A DNA stretch of 34,691 nucleotides from Pseudonocardiales bacterium (lineage in GTDB: Bacteria; Actinomycetota; Actinomycetes; Mycobacteriales; Pseudonocardiaceae), in NCBI GenBank assembly GCA_019241525.1, contig JAFAWY010000007.1, positions 1 to 34,691 of the forward strand. Direction: 5' to 3'. Below are positions 17,092 through 28,780 of the stretch, one piece after another. Position 1 is the stretch's first letter, and each line of letters opens with the position of its first letter. The translations under genes were made by a program, and so were the position numbers. The notes beneath the pieces were generated by a model, which saw only the letters and a list, made by a program, of their open reading frames with translations, was not told the origin of the DNA and did not search any database.

Positions 17092-17097
17092 TACGAT
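17092..17097 (+). promoter_or_regulatory. candidate -10 of the atp operon
   Basis: TACGAT (17092-17097) matches TANNNT and would give a start near 17104, about 90 nt before atpZ. No convincing -35 is present at 17-18 bp. TAGCTT (17026-17031) is a second candidate further upstream. Confidence 0.3.
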
Positions 17098-17193
17098 CAC
17101 GGTTTTGTGCTGTGCGCGCTGCCCCTGGACTGCAAGGAGTGCTTTTGAGCGATGGCGGCGGGCGACGTCATGCGCCCGCTGAGGTAGGTGGTC

Positions 17194-17403
17194 GTGGATC
17201 AACGAAACGGCCCGGACCTTTCGACACTACTCGGCCTCGGTGCTGCGACTGCCGCGATCCTGGTGGTCGGGCTCGGTGTCGGATGGCTGGCCGACCTGGT
17301 ACTGAATACGCTCCCAGTGTTCATCTTGGTCGGCTTGGCGCTCGGCATCGTCGGTGCTGGGGGCTATATCTACACCAAGTTCACCCAGTTTCTGAAGGAG
17401 TAA
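17194..17403 (+). CDS. atpZ: AtpZ/AtpI-type small membrane protein of the ATP synthase operon
   Basis: About 69 residues with two transmembrane helices (LLGLGAATAAILVVGLGVGW and a second FILVGLALGIVGAGGYIY), and GWLADLVLNTLPVF between them. This two-helix pattern is the ATPase_gene1 / AtpZ family (PF09527) found as first gene of atp operons, where it helps c-ring assembly or ion supply. The start is unclear. GTG 17194 and GTG 17188 are both possible, served by GAGGTAGG (17181-17188). A stronger AAGGAG (17134-17139) lies upstream but points to TTG 17145, which is in another frame, or to ATG 17152, which is in frame but stopped by TAG at 17185. A small sequence error or frameshift in the 5' end is possible. 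Confidence 0.8.
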   Translation: MDQRNGPDLSTLLGLGAATAAILVVGLGVGWLADLVLNTLPVFILVGLALGIVGAGGYIYTKFTQFLKE

Positions 17404-17414
17404 GCGTCCAGTCC

Positions 17415-17933
17415 ATGGCGACAACACCCAATCAGTCCATCGGGAGGCCAACGGGGAGCCCAGCCGCCAGCCCGGATGCGAACCGCCCAAATCCAAGTGG
17501 CCCAAGTCCGATCGGCACAGATGCGACCGTATCGCCTAAATCAGCAGTGAAGCTGGGTAGGGTCGCGCCAGTCGCGGCGTGTCTTGGCGTTGCCAGCTTC
17601 CTGGTGCTCGTGCCGGCGGGTTACCCGATCGCTGCGGTGTTGTTCTGCGGTGGACTTGCTCTAGGTCTGTTTAATGTCGCACTGGTACAGCGTTCCGCGG
17701 CGCGTTTTGCTGCCAGCGAGAACGCCCTCAAGCGGCGATTTGCCATGTCGGCGCTCGCGCGTCTCGCGTTGATCAGCGCGGTGGCGGTGGCGCTGGCCCT
17801 GGCATTGCGCCCGCAAGGCTTGGCGGTATTCGCCGGGCTGGCGGCCTGCCAACTTCTGATGATCTTTACTGCGGCGGTTCCGCTGGTCAGGGAGCTACGC
17901 CAAGCCCAGTTCGAGGTTTCTCATGACAAGTGA
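17415..17933 (+). CDS. atpI: ATP synthase subunit I (AtpI)
   Basis: 172 residues. Residues 1-50 are a Pro/Ser/Asn-rich, probably disordered N-terminus; the rest has four hydrophobic helices in the usual AtpI layout (PF03899), with the KRRFAMSALARLALISAVAVALAL segment split by basic residues near the middle. AtpI is an accessory, non-essential protein that assists insertion and ring assembly of subunit c. It starts 11 bp after the preceding gene and its 3' end overlaps atpB by 11 bp, consistent with translational coupling. Sequence conservation in this family is poor, so the call rests on topology and position. Confidence 0.85.
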   Translation: MATTPNQSIGRPTGSPAASPDANRPNPSGPSPIGTDATVSPKSAVKLGRVAPVAACLGVASFLVLVPAGYPIAAVLFCGGLALGLFNVALVQRSAARFAASENALKRRFAMSALARLALISAVAVALALALRPQGLAVFAGLAACQLLMIFTAAVPLVRELRQAQFEVSHDK

Positions 17934-18663
17934 GCTCTTTGCTGCCGCTGAGGGCGGCAACGTACAGGTCGGTGAGCATCCCCAGTGGCACATCCTGGGT
18001 ATGACGATCAACGCGGACACCGTGATCTCTACCGCTATCGCCGCGCTGATTGTGGTGGCGTTCGCCCTCTACCTCGCGCGCACGGCGACCGGCAAAGTGC
18101 CCAGCCGGCTGCAATTGATTTTCGAGACGGTAACTGAGCAGGTGGAGCGCCAGGTGGAGAGCAACCTCGGCATCCGCACCGCGCCATTCGTCGTGCCGCT
18201 GGCCATCACCCTGTTCTTCTTTATCCTCATCGCGAACTGGCTGGCCGTCCTGCCGCATGCCTGGGAAGAGTACATCCGGCCCCCTACCGCAGACGTCAAC
18301 CTCACCTTCGCGATGGCCATCTTCGTGATGATTCTGGTGTGGATCACCGGAATCCGGGTCAAAGGCAGGCACTACTTCAAGCATTTCGTCGAGCCTTACC
18401 CGGTGCTGCTCCCGCTGAACCTCGTCGAGGAGCTGACCAAACCGATCACCCTGTCCCTGCGGTTGTTCGGCAACATCCTGGCCGGCACCGTTATGGTCAG
18501 TGTCCTTGCGCTGATGCCGGCCGCTATCCAGTGGCTGCCCACCTCTGCCTGGAAACTGTTCGATCTGTTCATCGGGCTACTCCAAGCGTTGATCTTCGCG
18601 CTGCTGACGATCCTGTACTTCGCATTCGCGGCGGCCCCGCAGGAAGAAGAGGGGGCCCACTGA
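17923..18663 (+). CDS. atpB: F1Fo ATP synthase subunit a
   Basis: The Fo stator channel protein that carries the two proton half-channels. The 246 residues have five to six membrane helices. The essential arginine is R180 in ITLSLRLFGNILAG, facing the c-ring glutamate, and the following LLQALIFALLTILYF helix is also typical. The N-terminal segment GEHPQWHILGMTINADTV matches actinobacterial subunit a. ATG at 17923 lies inside the 3' end of atpI. Confidence 0.96.
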   Translation: MTSELFAAAEGGNVQVGEHPQWHILGMTINADTVISTAIAALIVVAFALYLARTATGKVPSRLQLIFETVTEQVERQVESNLGIRTAPFVVPLAITLFFFILIANWLAVLPHAWEEYIRPPTADVNLTFAMAIFVMILVWITGIRVKGRHYFKHFVEPYPVLLPLNLVEELTKPITLSLRLFGNILAGTVMVSVLALMPAAIQWLPTSAWKLFDLFIGLLQALIFALLTILYFAFAAAPQEEEGAH

Positions 18664-18686
18664 CGTTTGCCTCGGACCCTTGCTCC

Positions 18687-18705
18687 GCCCTTGTTCGCCA
18701 AGGGC
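18687..18705 (+). other. hairpin in the atpB-atpE spacer
   Basis: GCCCTTG (18687-18693) and CAAGGGC (18699-18705) form a perfect 7-bp stem with a TTCGC loop. It sits in the largest spacer inside the atp operon (112 bp), 70 bp before atpE, the subunit needed in the most copies. It may be an mRNA stability or processing element. Confidence 0.4.
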
Positions 18706-18721
18706 CCAGCAGTGTCGCTGA

Positions 18722-19060
<339 letters not shown>

Positions 19061-19085
19061 GTTTGTCCTATCGGGGATGGTATTT

Positions 19086-19721
19086 ATGAGCTCGTATTAT
19101 CTGGCTGCAGCGGGGGGCGGTGGCAATCTCTTCCTGATTCCCAACGCGACCTTTTTCGTCGAGTTGGTGATCTTCCTAATCGTCCTGGCAGTGGTGTGGC
19201 GCTACGCAGTTCCCCCGGTGAAGCGGGGGATGGACGAGCGCCGGGAGATGGTCCGCCGGCAGATCGAAGAGAGTCAGCAGGCCAGCAAGCGGTTGGCCGA
19301 GGCCGAAGACCGCTACTCCAAGGCGCTGGCCGAGGCGCGAGTGGAGGCGGCCAAGATCCGCGAAACTGCCCGTGCCGATGCGCAGGACATCAAGGATGAG
19401 ATGCGTCATCAGGCCGAGCAGGAGGTCGCCCGCATCCGTGAGCGTGGCGAGGAGCAATTGGCGCACCAGCGCGAGCAGATCGTCCGTGAGATGCGCAGCG
19501 AGCTCGGCAACCTCGCGGTGACGCTGGCCGGCCGCATCGTCGGCGAATCAGTGGCTGATGACGCCCGGCGGGCCGGCACGGTCGATCGTTTCCTGGATGA
19601 GCTGCATGGTATGGCCGCTTCAGATAGTTCCTCGGGTGACACCGGCGGCCCGTCCAACAGCAGCGCCGACAGCGCCGGTGATGGGGTTGTCACTGCCCGC
19701 AACGGGCGGCGGAGGCGGTGA
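19086..19721 (+). CDS. atpF: F1Fo ATP synthase subunit b
   Basis: Peripheral stalk subunit of 211 residues. One N-terminal membrane helix ([19 protein letters not shown]) is followed by a long charged amphipathic coiled coil (about 45-160) and a C-terminal tail. The last 35 residues are Ser/Gly/Asp-rich, ending in RNGRRRR. I chose ATG 19086, served by GGGGATGG; an in-frame ATG at 19077 has no room for a Shine-Dalgarno. Subunits b and delta are separate here, unlike mycobacteria. The stop overlaps the GTG of atpH. Confidence 0.95.
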   Translation: MSSYYLAAAGGGGNLFLIPNATFFVELVIFLIVLAVVWRYAVPPVKRGMDERREMVRRQIEESQQASKRLAEAEDRYSKALAEARVEAAKIRETARADAQDIKDEMRHQAEQEVARIRERGEEQLAHQREQIVREMRSELGNLAVTLAGRIVGESVADDARRAGTVDRFLDELHGMAASDSSSGDTGGPSNSSADSAGDGVVTARNGRRRR

Positions 19722-20551
19722 TGCAGCCGGCCAGCAGGGCGGCGTTGGCCGCGGCCCGGGACAAGCTCGAGAGCCGGATCGACAGTGCCGATGTCGCCGA
19801 TCTCGCTCGGTTGGGTGAGGACTTGGGCGCGGTCGCAGCAGTGCTCGACGCGCAGCCAGTGATCCGGCGACACCTTGCCGATTCCGCTGTTCCCCAGCAG
19901 GCCCGACGAAAGCTGCTCGAGGCGTTGTTCGACGGCAAGGTAAGCCCGCTGAGTCTCGAAGTTCTGGGTGACGTGGTGGCGTCGCGCTGGTCGCGGCCGC
20001 GCGACCTGGTCGACGGTGTTGAGGAGCTGGCCCGGCAGGCGCTGCTGGCCCAGGCCGACCGCGATGGCAGCCTCGACGACGTTGAGGACGAACTGTTCCG
20101 GTTCGGCCGGATCTTGGTCGCCCAGCCGCAACTGGCGACGCTGCTGGGTGATGAGACCGCACCGGCCGCCCGGCGCGGGGAACTGCTGGAAACAGTGCTG
20201 GCCGGACGCGCCGGTCCGGTCACCTCCCGCCTGCTGAAGCAGGCGGTGCGTTTACCTCGGCGCAGGCCTCTCGCTGAGCTCATCGAGCAGCTCGTGGATC
20301 GGGCAGCGGCACGGCGGCACCGCTCGGTCGCCTACGTCACCGCAGCCAGCCCGCTGTCACCAGAGCAGGAACAGCGGCTGACCGACGCGCTGAAGGCGAT
20401 CTACCGGCGGCCGATGTCGCTCAAGATTGACGTGGAGCCGGCAGTGCTCGGTGGATTGGTGATCAGAGTGGGCGATGAGGTGATCGACGGCAGCGTGTCC
20501 GCACGGCTTGATCAGGCACGGCAGTGGATGACTGGGGGGATGTCCCGGTGA
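19718..20551 (+). CDS. atpH: F1Fo ATP synthase subunit delta
   Basis: Peripheral-stalk connector at the top of F1. 277 residues, longer than the 177 of E. coli but similar to other actinobacterial delta subunits, which carry an N-terminal extension. The C-terminal OSCP-like region shows [22 protein letters not shown] and [29 protein letters not shown], the typical delta ending. The GTG start overlaps the atpF stop as GTGA. The 73-bp spacer to atpA holds nothing else evident. Confidence 0.94.
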   Translation: MMQPASRAALAAARDKLESRIDSADVADLARLGEDLGAVAAVLDAQPVIRRHLADSAVPQQARRKLLEALFDGKVSPLSLEVLGDVVASRWSRPRDLVDGVEELARQALLAQADRDGSLDDVEDELFRFGRILVAQPQLATLLGDETAPAARRGELLETVLAGRAGPVTSRLLKQAVRLPRRRPLAELIEQLVDRAAARRHRSVAYVTAASPLSPEQEQRLTDALKAIYRRPMSLKIDVEPAVLGGLVIRVGDEVIDGSVSARLDQARQWMTGGMSR

Positions 20552-20624
20552 GCGTCCCGATGAGCGGCAGGCATCCCCATGACCAGACGGATGACACGAG
20601 ATTAGAGAGCAGGGACCGATAGCC

Positions 20625-22280
20625 ATGGCGGAGCTGACGATCTCTCCGGAGGAGATCCGGAGCGCGATCGAGAACTACGTCACCTCCTTCGAGACCGAGA
20701 CCTCCCGGGAAGAAGTGGGCATAGTCACCTACTCCGGTGACGGTATCGCCCGGGTGGAAGGCCTGCCCTCGGCGATGACCAGCGAACTGCTGGAGTTTCC
20801 CGGTGGCGTGCTGGGTGTCGCCCAGAACCTGGACGTGCGCGAGATCGGTGCCGTCATCCTGGGTGAGTTCGAGAAAATCGAGGAAGGCCAAGAAGTCAAG
20901 CGCACGGGCAAGGTGCTCTCGGTTCCGGTCGGAGAAGGCTTCCTGGGCCGAGTGGTGGACCCGCTGGGTTTGCCGCTCGACGGGCTGGGCGACATCGAAG
21001 CCGACGAGCAGCGCGTCCTGGAGTTGCAGGCACCCTCGGTAATCGACCGCCAGCCAGTCAAAGAACCGCTGCAGACCGGAATCAAAGCCATCGACTCGCA
21101 GACGCCGATCGGCCGTGGCCAGCGCCAGCTCATCATCGGCGACCGCAAGACTGGCAAGACCGCGGTGTGTATCGACACCATCCTCAACCAGAAGGCCAAC
21201 TGGGAAACCGGTGACCCGGCCAAGCAGGTTCGCTGCATCTACGTGGCGGTCGGCCAGAAGGGCACCACGATCGCCGCGGTCCGGGAGACCCTGGAGGATC
21301 GCGGCGCGCTGGCCTACACCACGATCGTGGCGGCGCCGGCGTCAGATTCGGCCGGCTACAAGTGGCTGGCTCCCTACACCGGCTCTGCGCTCGGCCAGCA
21401 CTGGATGTACCAGGGCAAGCACGTGCTGATCATCTTCGATGATCTGTCCAAGCAGGCCGAGGCCTACCGGGCCATCTCGCTGCTGCTGCGCCGCCCACCC
21501 GGCCGGGAGGCTTACCCGGGCGACGTGTTCTACCTGCATTCACGGTTGCTGGAACGCTGTGCCAAGCTGTCTGACGAGCTGGGCGCGGGATCGTTGACTG
21601 GCCTACCGGTCATCGAAACCAGGGCCAACGACATCTCCGCCTACATCCCGACCAACGTGATTTCCATCACCGATGGTCAATGCTTCTTCGAGTCTGATCT
21701 GTTCAACCAAGGTGTCCGGCCGGCAATCAACGTCGGTGTGTCGGTCTCCCGGGTCGGCGGTTCAGCGCAGATCAAGGCCATGAAGACGGTCGCCGGCACG
21801 CTGCGGCTGGAGCTATCTCAGTACCGCGAGCTGGAGGCATTCGCCGCGTTCGGGGCGGAGAACCTCGACGCCACCTCGCGACGCCAGCTGGAGCGCGGTG
21901 CGCGGCTGACTGAGCTGCTCAAGCAGCCGCAGTACTCACCGCTGTCGGTCGAAGAGCAGGTCGTGGCGATCTTCCTCGGTACCCGCGGCCACCTCGATGA
22001 TGTACCGGTGGACGACGTGCGCCGATTCGAGTCGGAGTTCCTCGCCTACGTCCGCAGGCACCATTCGGGCATCCTGGACACCATCCGGGAGACCAAGGCG
22101 TTTAGCGAGGATACGGAACAGCAGCTCGTGGATGCGGTGACGGAGTTCAAGAAGGAGTTCACCACCTCCGACGGCTCATCGCTGGTTAACGAGGCCGAGG
22201 CCGATGCAATGGATGCCGAGGACGTCGAGCATGAATCGGTGAAGGTCAACAAGCCGGCGCCGAAGAACAAGAAGAAGTGA
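20625..22280 (+). CDS. atpA: F1Fo ATP synthase subunit alpha
   Basis: Non-catalytic nucleotide-binding subunit of the F1 hexamer, 551 residues. Walker A is GDRKTGKT (172-179), Walker B lies in [17 protein letters not shown], and the alpha-subunit signature region [21 protein letters not shown] is intact. Like mycobacterial alpha it has a C-terminal extension beyond the E. coli length (513), here acidic and then ending in a lysine cluster (PAPKNKKK). In mycobacteria that extension helps suppress ATP hydrolysis; the same role here is inference. Confidence 0.97.
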   Translation: MAELTISPEEIRSAIENYVTSFETETSREEVGIVTYSGDGIARVEGLPSAMTSELLEFPGGVLGVAQNLDVREIGAVILGEFEKIEEGQEVKRTGKVLSVPVGEGFLGRVVDPLGLPLDGLGDIEADEQRVLELQAPSVIDRQPVKEPLQTGIKAIDSQTPIGRGQRQLIIGDRKTGKTAVCIDTILNQKANWETGDPAKQVRCIYVAVGQKGTTIAAVRETLEDRGALAYTTIVAAPASDSAGYKWLAPYTGSALGQHWMYQGKHVLIIFDDLSKQAEAYRAISLLLRRPPGREAYPGDVFYLHSRLLERCAKLSDELGAGSLTGLPVIETRANDISAYIPTNVISITDGQCFFESDLFNQGVRPAINVGVSVSRVGGSAQIKAMKTVAGTLRLELSQYRELEAFAAFGAENLDATSRRQLERGARLTELLKQPQYSPLSVEEQVVAIFLGTRGHLDDVPVDDVRRFESEFLAYVRRHHSGILDTIRETKAFSEDTEQQLVDAVTEFKKEFTTSDGSSLVNEAEADAMDAEDVEHESVKVNKPAPKNKKK

Positions 22281-22288
22281 CGGGATAG

Positions 22289-24695
<2,407 letters not shown>

Positions 24696-24745
24696 CCTTG
24701 AGCAACGGTATGGCGGCAGGGCAGTGTTAGGGCGAGGAGACACGC

Positions 24746-25126
24746 GTGGCTGAGATGTCCGTCGAGCTCGTGGCGGTGGAGCGGCCGGTCTGGTCTGGCC
24801 ACGCGACCTCGCTATTTGCCGAGACCACCGTCGGCGAGCTCGGCATCCTGCCCGGGCACACGCCGCTGCTCGGTGAGCTCGTCGAAGGCGGCATCGTCAA
24901 GATCACCACGACCGACAACGAGGTCGTGACGGCTGCGGTGTTCGGCGGCTTCCTCTCGGTGACCGGAGATCGGGTCAGCGTGCTTGCCGAGGCCGCCGAA
25001 CTCGCCGACGAGATCGACGTCCAGGCGGCCCGGGACGCACTGACGCGGTCCGGGGACGATCCGGACGCCGCGTCCGCGCGGGCCAGGGCCACCGCCCGGC
25101 TCAAGGCGACCGGCGAGAACGGCTGA
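24746..25126 (+). CDS. atpC: F1Fo ATP synthase subunit epsilon
   Basis: Rotor and regulatory subunit, 126 residues. The N-terminal beta sandwich is recognisable from [37 protein letters not shown] and [17 protein letters not shown]. The C-terminal two-helix part is short and Arg/Ala-rich. The GTG start is preceded by GAGGAG. It ends the atp operon: the next gene is convergent and starts its stop codon only two bases away, so no terminator fits between them outside the coding sequence. Confidence 0.95.
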   Translation: MAEMSVELVAVERPVWSGHATSLFAETTVGELGILPGHTPLLGELVEGGIVKITTTDNEVVTAAVFGGFLSVTGDRVSVLAEAAELADEIDVQAARDALTRSGDDPDAASARARATARLKATGENG

Positions 25127-25128
25127 TC

Positions 25129-25707
25129 TCACGTGCCGTGGTTTGCCCCAGGCGACCACAGCACGTCCCCGTTGGGATTGGCCACCCGCGCCAGGATGAA
25201 CAGCAGGTCAGAAAGCCGGTTGAGGTAGCGCGCGGTCAGCGGGTTCGTCCGCTCGGCATCAACGGCCAGCAAGGCCCAAATGCTCCGCTCTGCCCGGCGG
25301 GTCACCACCCGGGCGTTGTGCAGCAATGCCGCACCGGCGGTACCGCCGGGCAGGATAAACGAGTCCAGCTTGGGCAACGGGGCGTTGAACTCGTCGCACC
25401 AACCTTCCAGCCGGGTGACGTAACCTTCGTCAATCCGCAACGGGGGGTATTTCGGATTTTCCACGATGGGGGTGCACAGGTCGGCGCCCACGTCGAACAG
25501 GTCGTTTTGCACTTGCTGGAGCACGGTCACCAGCTGCGGTGCCAGCGCTCCCAGTGCCAGCGCCACGCCGAGCGCACAGTTGGCCTCATCGACATCGGAG
25601 TAGGCGACCAGTCGCGGATCGGTCTTACTCACCCTGGAGAAATCGCCGAGGCCGGTGGTCCCGTCATCGCCGGTGCGGGTATAGATCCTGGTGAGGTGCA
25701 CAGCCAT
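25129..25707 (-). CDS. PduO-type ATP:cob(I)alamin adenosyltransferase
   Basis: Transfers the adenosyl group of ATP to cob(I)alamin, making coenzyme B12. 192 residues with the three family signatures: N-terminal [11 protein letters not shown] (ATP site), [12 protein letters not shown], and [20 protein letters not shown]. The ATG at 25707 is preceded by TAGCCT at seven bases, a likely leaderless start; longer upstream extensions overlap murA and are not needed. It is divergent from murA and convergent with atpC. The adenosylcobalamin-dependent mutase 3 kb away is a plausible customer. Confidence 0.95.
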   Translation of the reverse strand: MAVHLTRIYTRTGDDGTTGLGDFSRVSKTDPRLVAYSDVDEANCALGVALALGALAPQLVTVLQQVQNDLFDVGADLCTPIVENPKYPPLRIDEGYVTRLEGWCDEFNAPLPKLDSFILPGGTAGAALLHNARVVTRRAERSIWALLAVDAERTNPLTARYLNRLSDLLFILARVANPNGDVLWSPGANHGT

Positions 25708-25765
25708 GGGTTGCAGGCTACGGCGTGCACGGCCACGGGTACGGCACCCGCTAGCGTGCACTCCC
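25708..25765. promoter_or_regulatory. back-to-back leaderless promoters, adenosyltransferase / murA
   Basis: Leftward TAGCCT (25720-25715) is seven bases from the ATG at 25707. Rightward TAGCGT (25752-25757) is eight bases from the GTG at 25766. Only 31 bp separate the two -10 elements, so the two -35 zones must overlap. The palindrome CGTGCACG (25724-25731) lies in this shared part. Confidence 0.5.
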
Positions 25766-27037
25766 GTGAGTGAGCACTTCCGGATCTGTGGTGGCGCCCG
25801 GCTGACCGGCGAGGTACAGGTCGTCGGTGCAAAGAACAGCGTGTTGAAGCTGATGGCGGCCGCGTTGCTGGCGGAGGGCACCACCACGCTGACCAACTGC
25901 CCCGAGATCCTGGACGTCCCGTTGATGGCCGATGTGCTACGCGGCTTGGGCTGCGATGTCGAGGTTGCCGGCTCGCAAGTACGTATCGTCACACCCGCTG
26001 AGCCCAAGCACGAGGCCGACTACGGATCGGTGAGCAAGCTGCGGGCGTCGGTGTGCGTACTCGGCCCGCTCCTGGGCCGCTGCCGGCGGGCCAAGGTGGC
26101 GCTACCCGGTGGTGATGCCATCGGATCCCGGCCCCTGGACATGCACCAGAACGGCTTGCGCAAGCTGGGCGCCCGCAGCGAGATCGAGCATGGTTGCGTC
26201 GTTGCCGAAGCCGAGGGGCTGCATGGTGCGCAGATCTGGCTGGACTTTCCCAGCGTAGGGGCAACTGAGAACATTCTCATGGCCGCGGTGCTGGCCGAAG
26301 GCACCACGGTGATCGACAATGCTGCGCGCGAGCCGGAAATCGTGGATCTGTGCGTGATGTTGAAGCAGATGGGTGCGCAGATATCCGGTGAAGGCACCTC
26401 CACGCTCACCGTCGAAGGCGTGGACGTGCTGTCACCCACCGAACACCGGGTGATCGGAGACCGCATCGTCGGCGCCACCTGGGCTTTCGCCGCCGCGATA
26501 ACCCGGGGCGACGTGACCGTCTGCGGCGTCAACCCGCATCACCTTGACCTGGTCCTGGAAAAGCTGCGACTGGCCGGTGCCCAGGTGGACCTTTCCTTTC
26601 CGGATGCCTTCCGGGTAGTGATGCCCGGTCGACCCACTGCGGTCGACTTCGTCACCCTGCCCTACCCAGGTTTCGCCACCGATCTGCAGCCGATGGCGAT
26701 CGCGTTGTCCGCAATTGCCGAGGGCACCTCGATGATCACCGAGAACGTCTTCGAAGCCCGGTTCCGGTTCGTGGAGGAGATGATCCGGCTGGGCGCCGAT
26801 GCCCGTACCGACGGTCACCATGCGGTCATTCGCGGCGTCGAGCGGCTGTCCAGTGCTCCGGTCTGGGCCAGCGACATCCGGGCCGGCGCCGGATTGGTGC
26901 TCGCCGGATTGTGCGCGGACGGCGTCACCGATGTGTGGGACGTCTTCCACATCGACCGGGGTTACCCCCGCTTCCTGGAGAACCTGACCGCCCTGGGCGC
27001 CGACGTCCGCCGCGTCACCGCGCCCCCAGAGCGCTAG
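25766..27037 (+). CDS. murA: UDP-N-acetylglucosamine 1-carboxyvinyltransferase
   Basis: First committed enzyme of peptidoglycan synthesis, adding enolpyruvate from PEP to UDP-GlcNAc. 423 residues with the inside-out alpha/beta barrel pattern: [22 protein letters not shown] (K23), [13 protein letters not shown], and the C-terminal [18 protein letters not shown] and [14 protein letters not shown]. In the active-site loop [13 protein letters not shown] the residue that is Cys in E. coli MurA (the fosfomycin target) is Asp, at residue 117, the same as in M. tuberculosis MurA. GTG 25766 has a -10 at leaderless spacing; an earlier in-frame start at 25691 would overlap the adenosyltransferase. Confidence 0.97.
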   Translation: MSEHFRICGGARLTGEVQVVGAKNSVLKLMAAALLAEGTTTLTNCPEILDVPLMADVLRGLGCDVEVAGSQVRIVTPAEPKHEADYGSVSKLRASVCVLGPLLGRCRRAKVALPGGDAIGSRPLDMHQNGLRKLGARSEIEHGCVVAEAEGLHGAQIWLDFPSVGATENILMAAVLAEGTTVIDNAAREPEIVDLCVMLKQMGAQISGEGTSTLTVEGVDVLSPTEHRVIGDRIVGATWAFAAAITRGDVTVCGVNPHHLDLVLEKLRLAGAQVDLSFPDAFRVVMPGRPTAVDFVTLPYPGFATDLQPMAIALSAIAEGTSMITENVFEARFRFVEEMIRLGADARTDGHHAVIRGVERLSSAPVWASDIRAGAGLVLAGLCADGVTDVWDVFHIDRGYPRFLENLTALGADVRRVTAPPER

Positions 27038-27043
27038 CGCTCT
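27028..27043. terminator. palindrome spanning the murA stop codon
   Basis: AGAGCGCTAGCGCTCT is a perfect 16-bp palindrome that contains the murA TAG. As RNA it gives a 6-bp stem with a CTAG loop on either strand. It lies in the 29-bp gap between the convergent murA and acyl-CoA synthetase genes, so a two-way terminator is likely. Confidence 0.5.
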
Positions 27044-27066
27044 CCGCTGTCACCTTCGGGATGAGG

Positions 27067-28695
27067 TTAGGCGTCGGGCACGAGGGGCAGCGCGCCCTGC
27101 GCGTAGTTGCTGCGGATCAGTTTTTTGTCGAACTTGCCTACCGAAGTCTTCGGTATCTGCGGGATAAAGGCCCAACGTTCAGGTAACTGCCAGGTAGGTA
27201 CCGAGGAACTGAGGTGATCGCGTAGCTCGGCGACGCTGACCTGCTCACCTTCGGCGACCACCACAGTCGCCAGTGGCCGCTCTCCCCACCTGTCGTCGGG
27301 GATGGCCACGACCGCAGCCTCGATGACCTTCGGGTGGCCCATCAGCAGGTTTTCCAGGTGTACTGAGGAGATCCACTCCCCACCTGACTTGATGACATCC
27401 TTGGCGCGGTCAGTGATGGTAAGGAAACCCAGCTCGTCGAGGGTGCCCACGTCACCGGTGCGCAACCAGCCGTCATGAAACCGGGCCGGGTCGGCATCCT
27501 GGTAGTAGCGGGCGGTAACCCAGGGTCCGCGGACCTGGATCTCACCCACGGCCGTGCCGTCATTGGGCAACACCACATCGCCGTCGCCGACGATCCGGCC
27601 CTCCACACCGGCGACCAGCCGGCCTTGACAGGCCCGGTAGCGCCAGGATTCCTCGGTGTTGGCGCCGACCGGCGGGGTAGCCACGGACCCGATCGGTGAG
27701 ATTTCCGTCATTCCCCAGGCATGCTTGATCTCGATGCTGAATTCCTCGGAGAAAGCTCTGATCATCGCCAGCGGTACAGCAGAACCGCCGCAGAGCACCT
27801 GGCGGAGGGAAGACATGTCCCCGCCATGCTCGCGCAGGTAGCGCAGCACGTCACCCCATACGGTCGGCACCGCACCCGAGATCGTCGGTTGCTGCGCCTC
27901 GATCAGCCTGACCAGCGACTCAGCCGCCAGAAACCGGTCAGGCATGACCAAACTCGCGCCAGACATCAGCGCGCCATAGGGCAGCCCCCAGGCAGTGGCG
28001 TGAAACATCGGAACTACAGGCAATACCCGGTCATACGGGGTCAGCCCAGCCGCCTCGCCCGTGCACAGGCACATCGCGTGCAGGTACGTCGAGCGGTGGC
28101 TGTACACCACGCCTTTCGGGTTGCCGGTGGTGCCGCTGGTGTAGCACATCGCAGCGGCGCAGCGTTCGTCGATGTTGCTCGGCCAAGCAAATTCCTCAGG
28201 CTGGGCAGCCAGCAACTCGTGGTAAGAGTGCAGCTGCGCGCTGGTCCCCTCCAAAGGCGAGGCATCGGCGGGGCCCACGACGACCACGTGGCGGACCGTC
28301 TTCATCTCCGGCAGGGCGCGGGCCAGCACCGGCACCAAGGAACCGTCGACGATCACCACGTCGTCCTCGGCGTGGTTGGCGATCCAGGCCAGTTGCTCGG
28401 GTGCCAGCCGGAGGTTGAGCGTATGCACCACCGCCCCCATGGCCGGGATTGCCAGGTAGGCCTCCAGGTGTTCCTGATTGTTCCACTGGAAGGTAGCCAC
28501 CCGCTGATCCACGGTGACGCCAAGCTCGGACAGTGCGCCAGCCAGCTGCGCGGCACGCCGTCCCAGCTGCGCGTAGCTCGCCCGGCGAGCACCTTCGCCG
28601 GTCCAGGTAACCACCTCACCGTCCCCGTGCACGGTGACGCCGTGCCGCATGATCATGCCCACGGTGAGCGGGACATCCATCATCGTGCTGTCCAC
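27067..28695 (-). CDS. fatty-acyl-CoA synthetase (AMP-forming), FadD type
   Basis: Activates a fatty acid through an acyl-AMP intermediate to acyl-CoA. 542 residues of the ANL superfamily: the P-loop-like [18 protein letters not shown] (about 184-201), the A5 motif [10 protein letters not shown], the hinge region [17 protein letters not shown] and [15 protein letters not shown], and the catalytic lysine region [11 protein letters not shown] near the C-terminus. I chose GTG 28695, preceded by AGGAGG nine bases upstream; a start at 28734 would encode the Shine-Dalgarno itself. The chain length preferred is not readable from motifs. It is divergent from the mutase with 85 bp between starts, so shared regulation is plausible. 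Confidence 0.93.
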   Translation of the reverse strand: MDSTMMDVPLTVGMIMRHGVTVHGDGEVVTWTGEGARRASYAQLGRRAAQLAGALSELGVTVDQRVATFQWNNQEHLEAYLAIPAMGAVVHTLNLRLAPEQLAWIANHAEDDVVIVDGSLVPVLARALPEMKTVRHVVVVGPADASPLEGTSAQLHSYHELLAAQPEEFAWPSNIDERCAAAMCYTSGTTGNPKGVVYSHRSTYLHAMCLCTGEAAGLTPYDRVLPVVPMFHATAWGLPYGALMSGASLVMPDRFLAAESLVRLIEAQQPTISGAVPTVWGDVLRYLREHGGDMSSLRQVLCGGSAVPLAMIRAFSEEFSIEIKHAWGMTEISPIGSVATPPVGANTEESWRYRACQGRLVAGVEGRIVGDGDVVLPNDGTAVGEIQVRGPWVTARYYQDADPARFHDGWLRTGDVGTLDELGFLTITDRAKDVIKSGGEWISSVHLENLLMGHPKVIEAAVVAIPDDRWGERPLATVVVAEGEQVSVAELRDHLSSSVPTWQLPERWAFIPQIPKTSVGKFDKKLIRSNYAQGALPLVPDA

Positions 28696-28747
28696 GGCAG
28701 TGCCCCTCCTCTCCTCGATTGTGGCGCTCGCCACACCAAGTGCCCAG

Positions 28748-28773
28748 TATCCTCCAGCTAGAACGGCTGGAGG
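28748..28773 (+). promoter_or_regulatory. inverted repeat over the -10 and Shine-Dalgarno of the mutase gene
   Basis: CCTCCAGC (28751-28758) and GCTGGAGG (28766-28773) are perfect complements around a 7-nt spacer. The right arm includes the Shine-Dalgarno GGAGGT of the mutase, six bases before its ATG. TATCCT (28748-28753) is a possible -10 overlapping the left arm. If transcription starts near 28760 the repeat acts as a DNA operator; if upstream, as an RNA hairpin hiding the ribosome site. Confidence 0.5.
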
Positions 28774-28780
28774 TGCCCTG

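Noticed and set aside
19086-20551. atpF-atpH as a mycobacterial b-delta fusion
   Set aside because: There are two separate frames with a GTGA overlap and each has its own normal ending, so they are distinct proteins.
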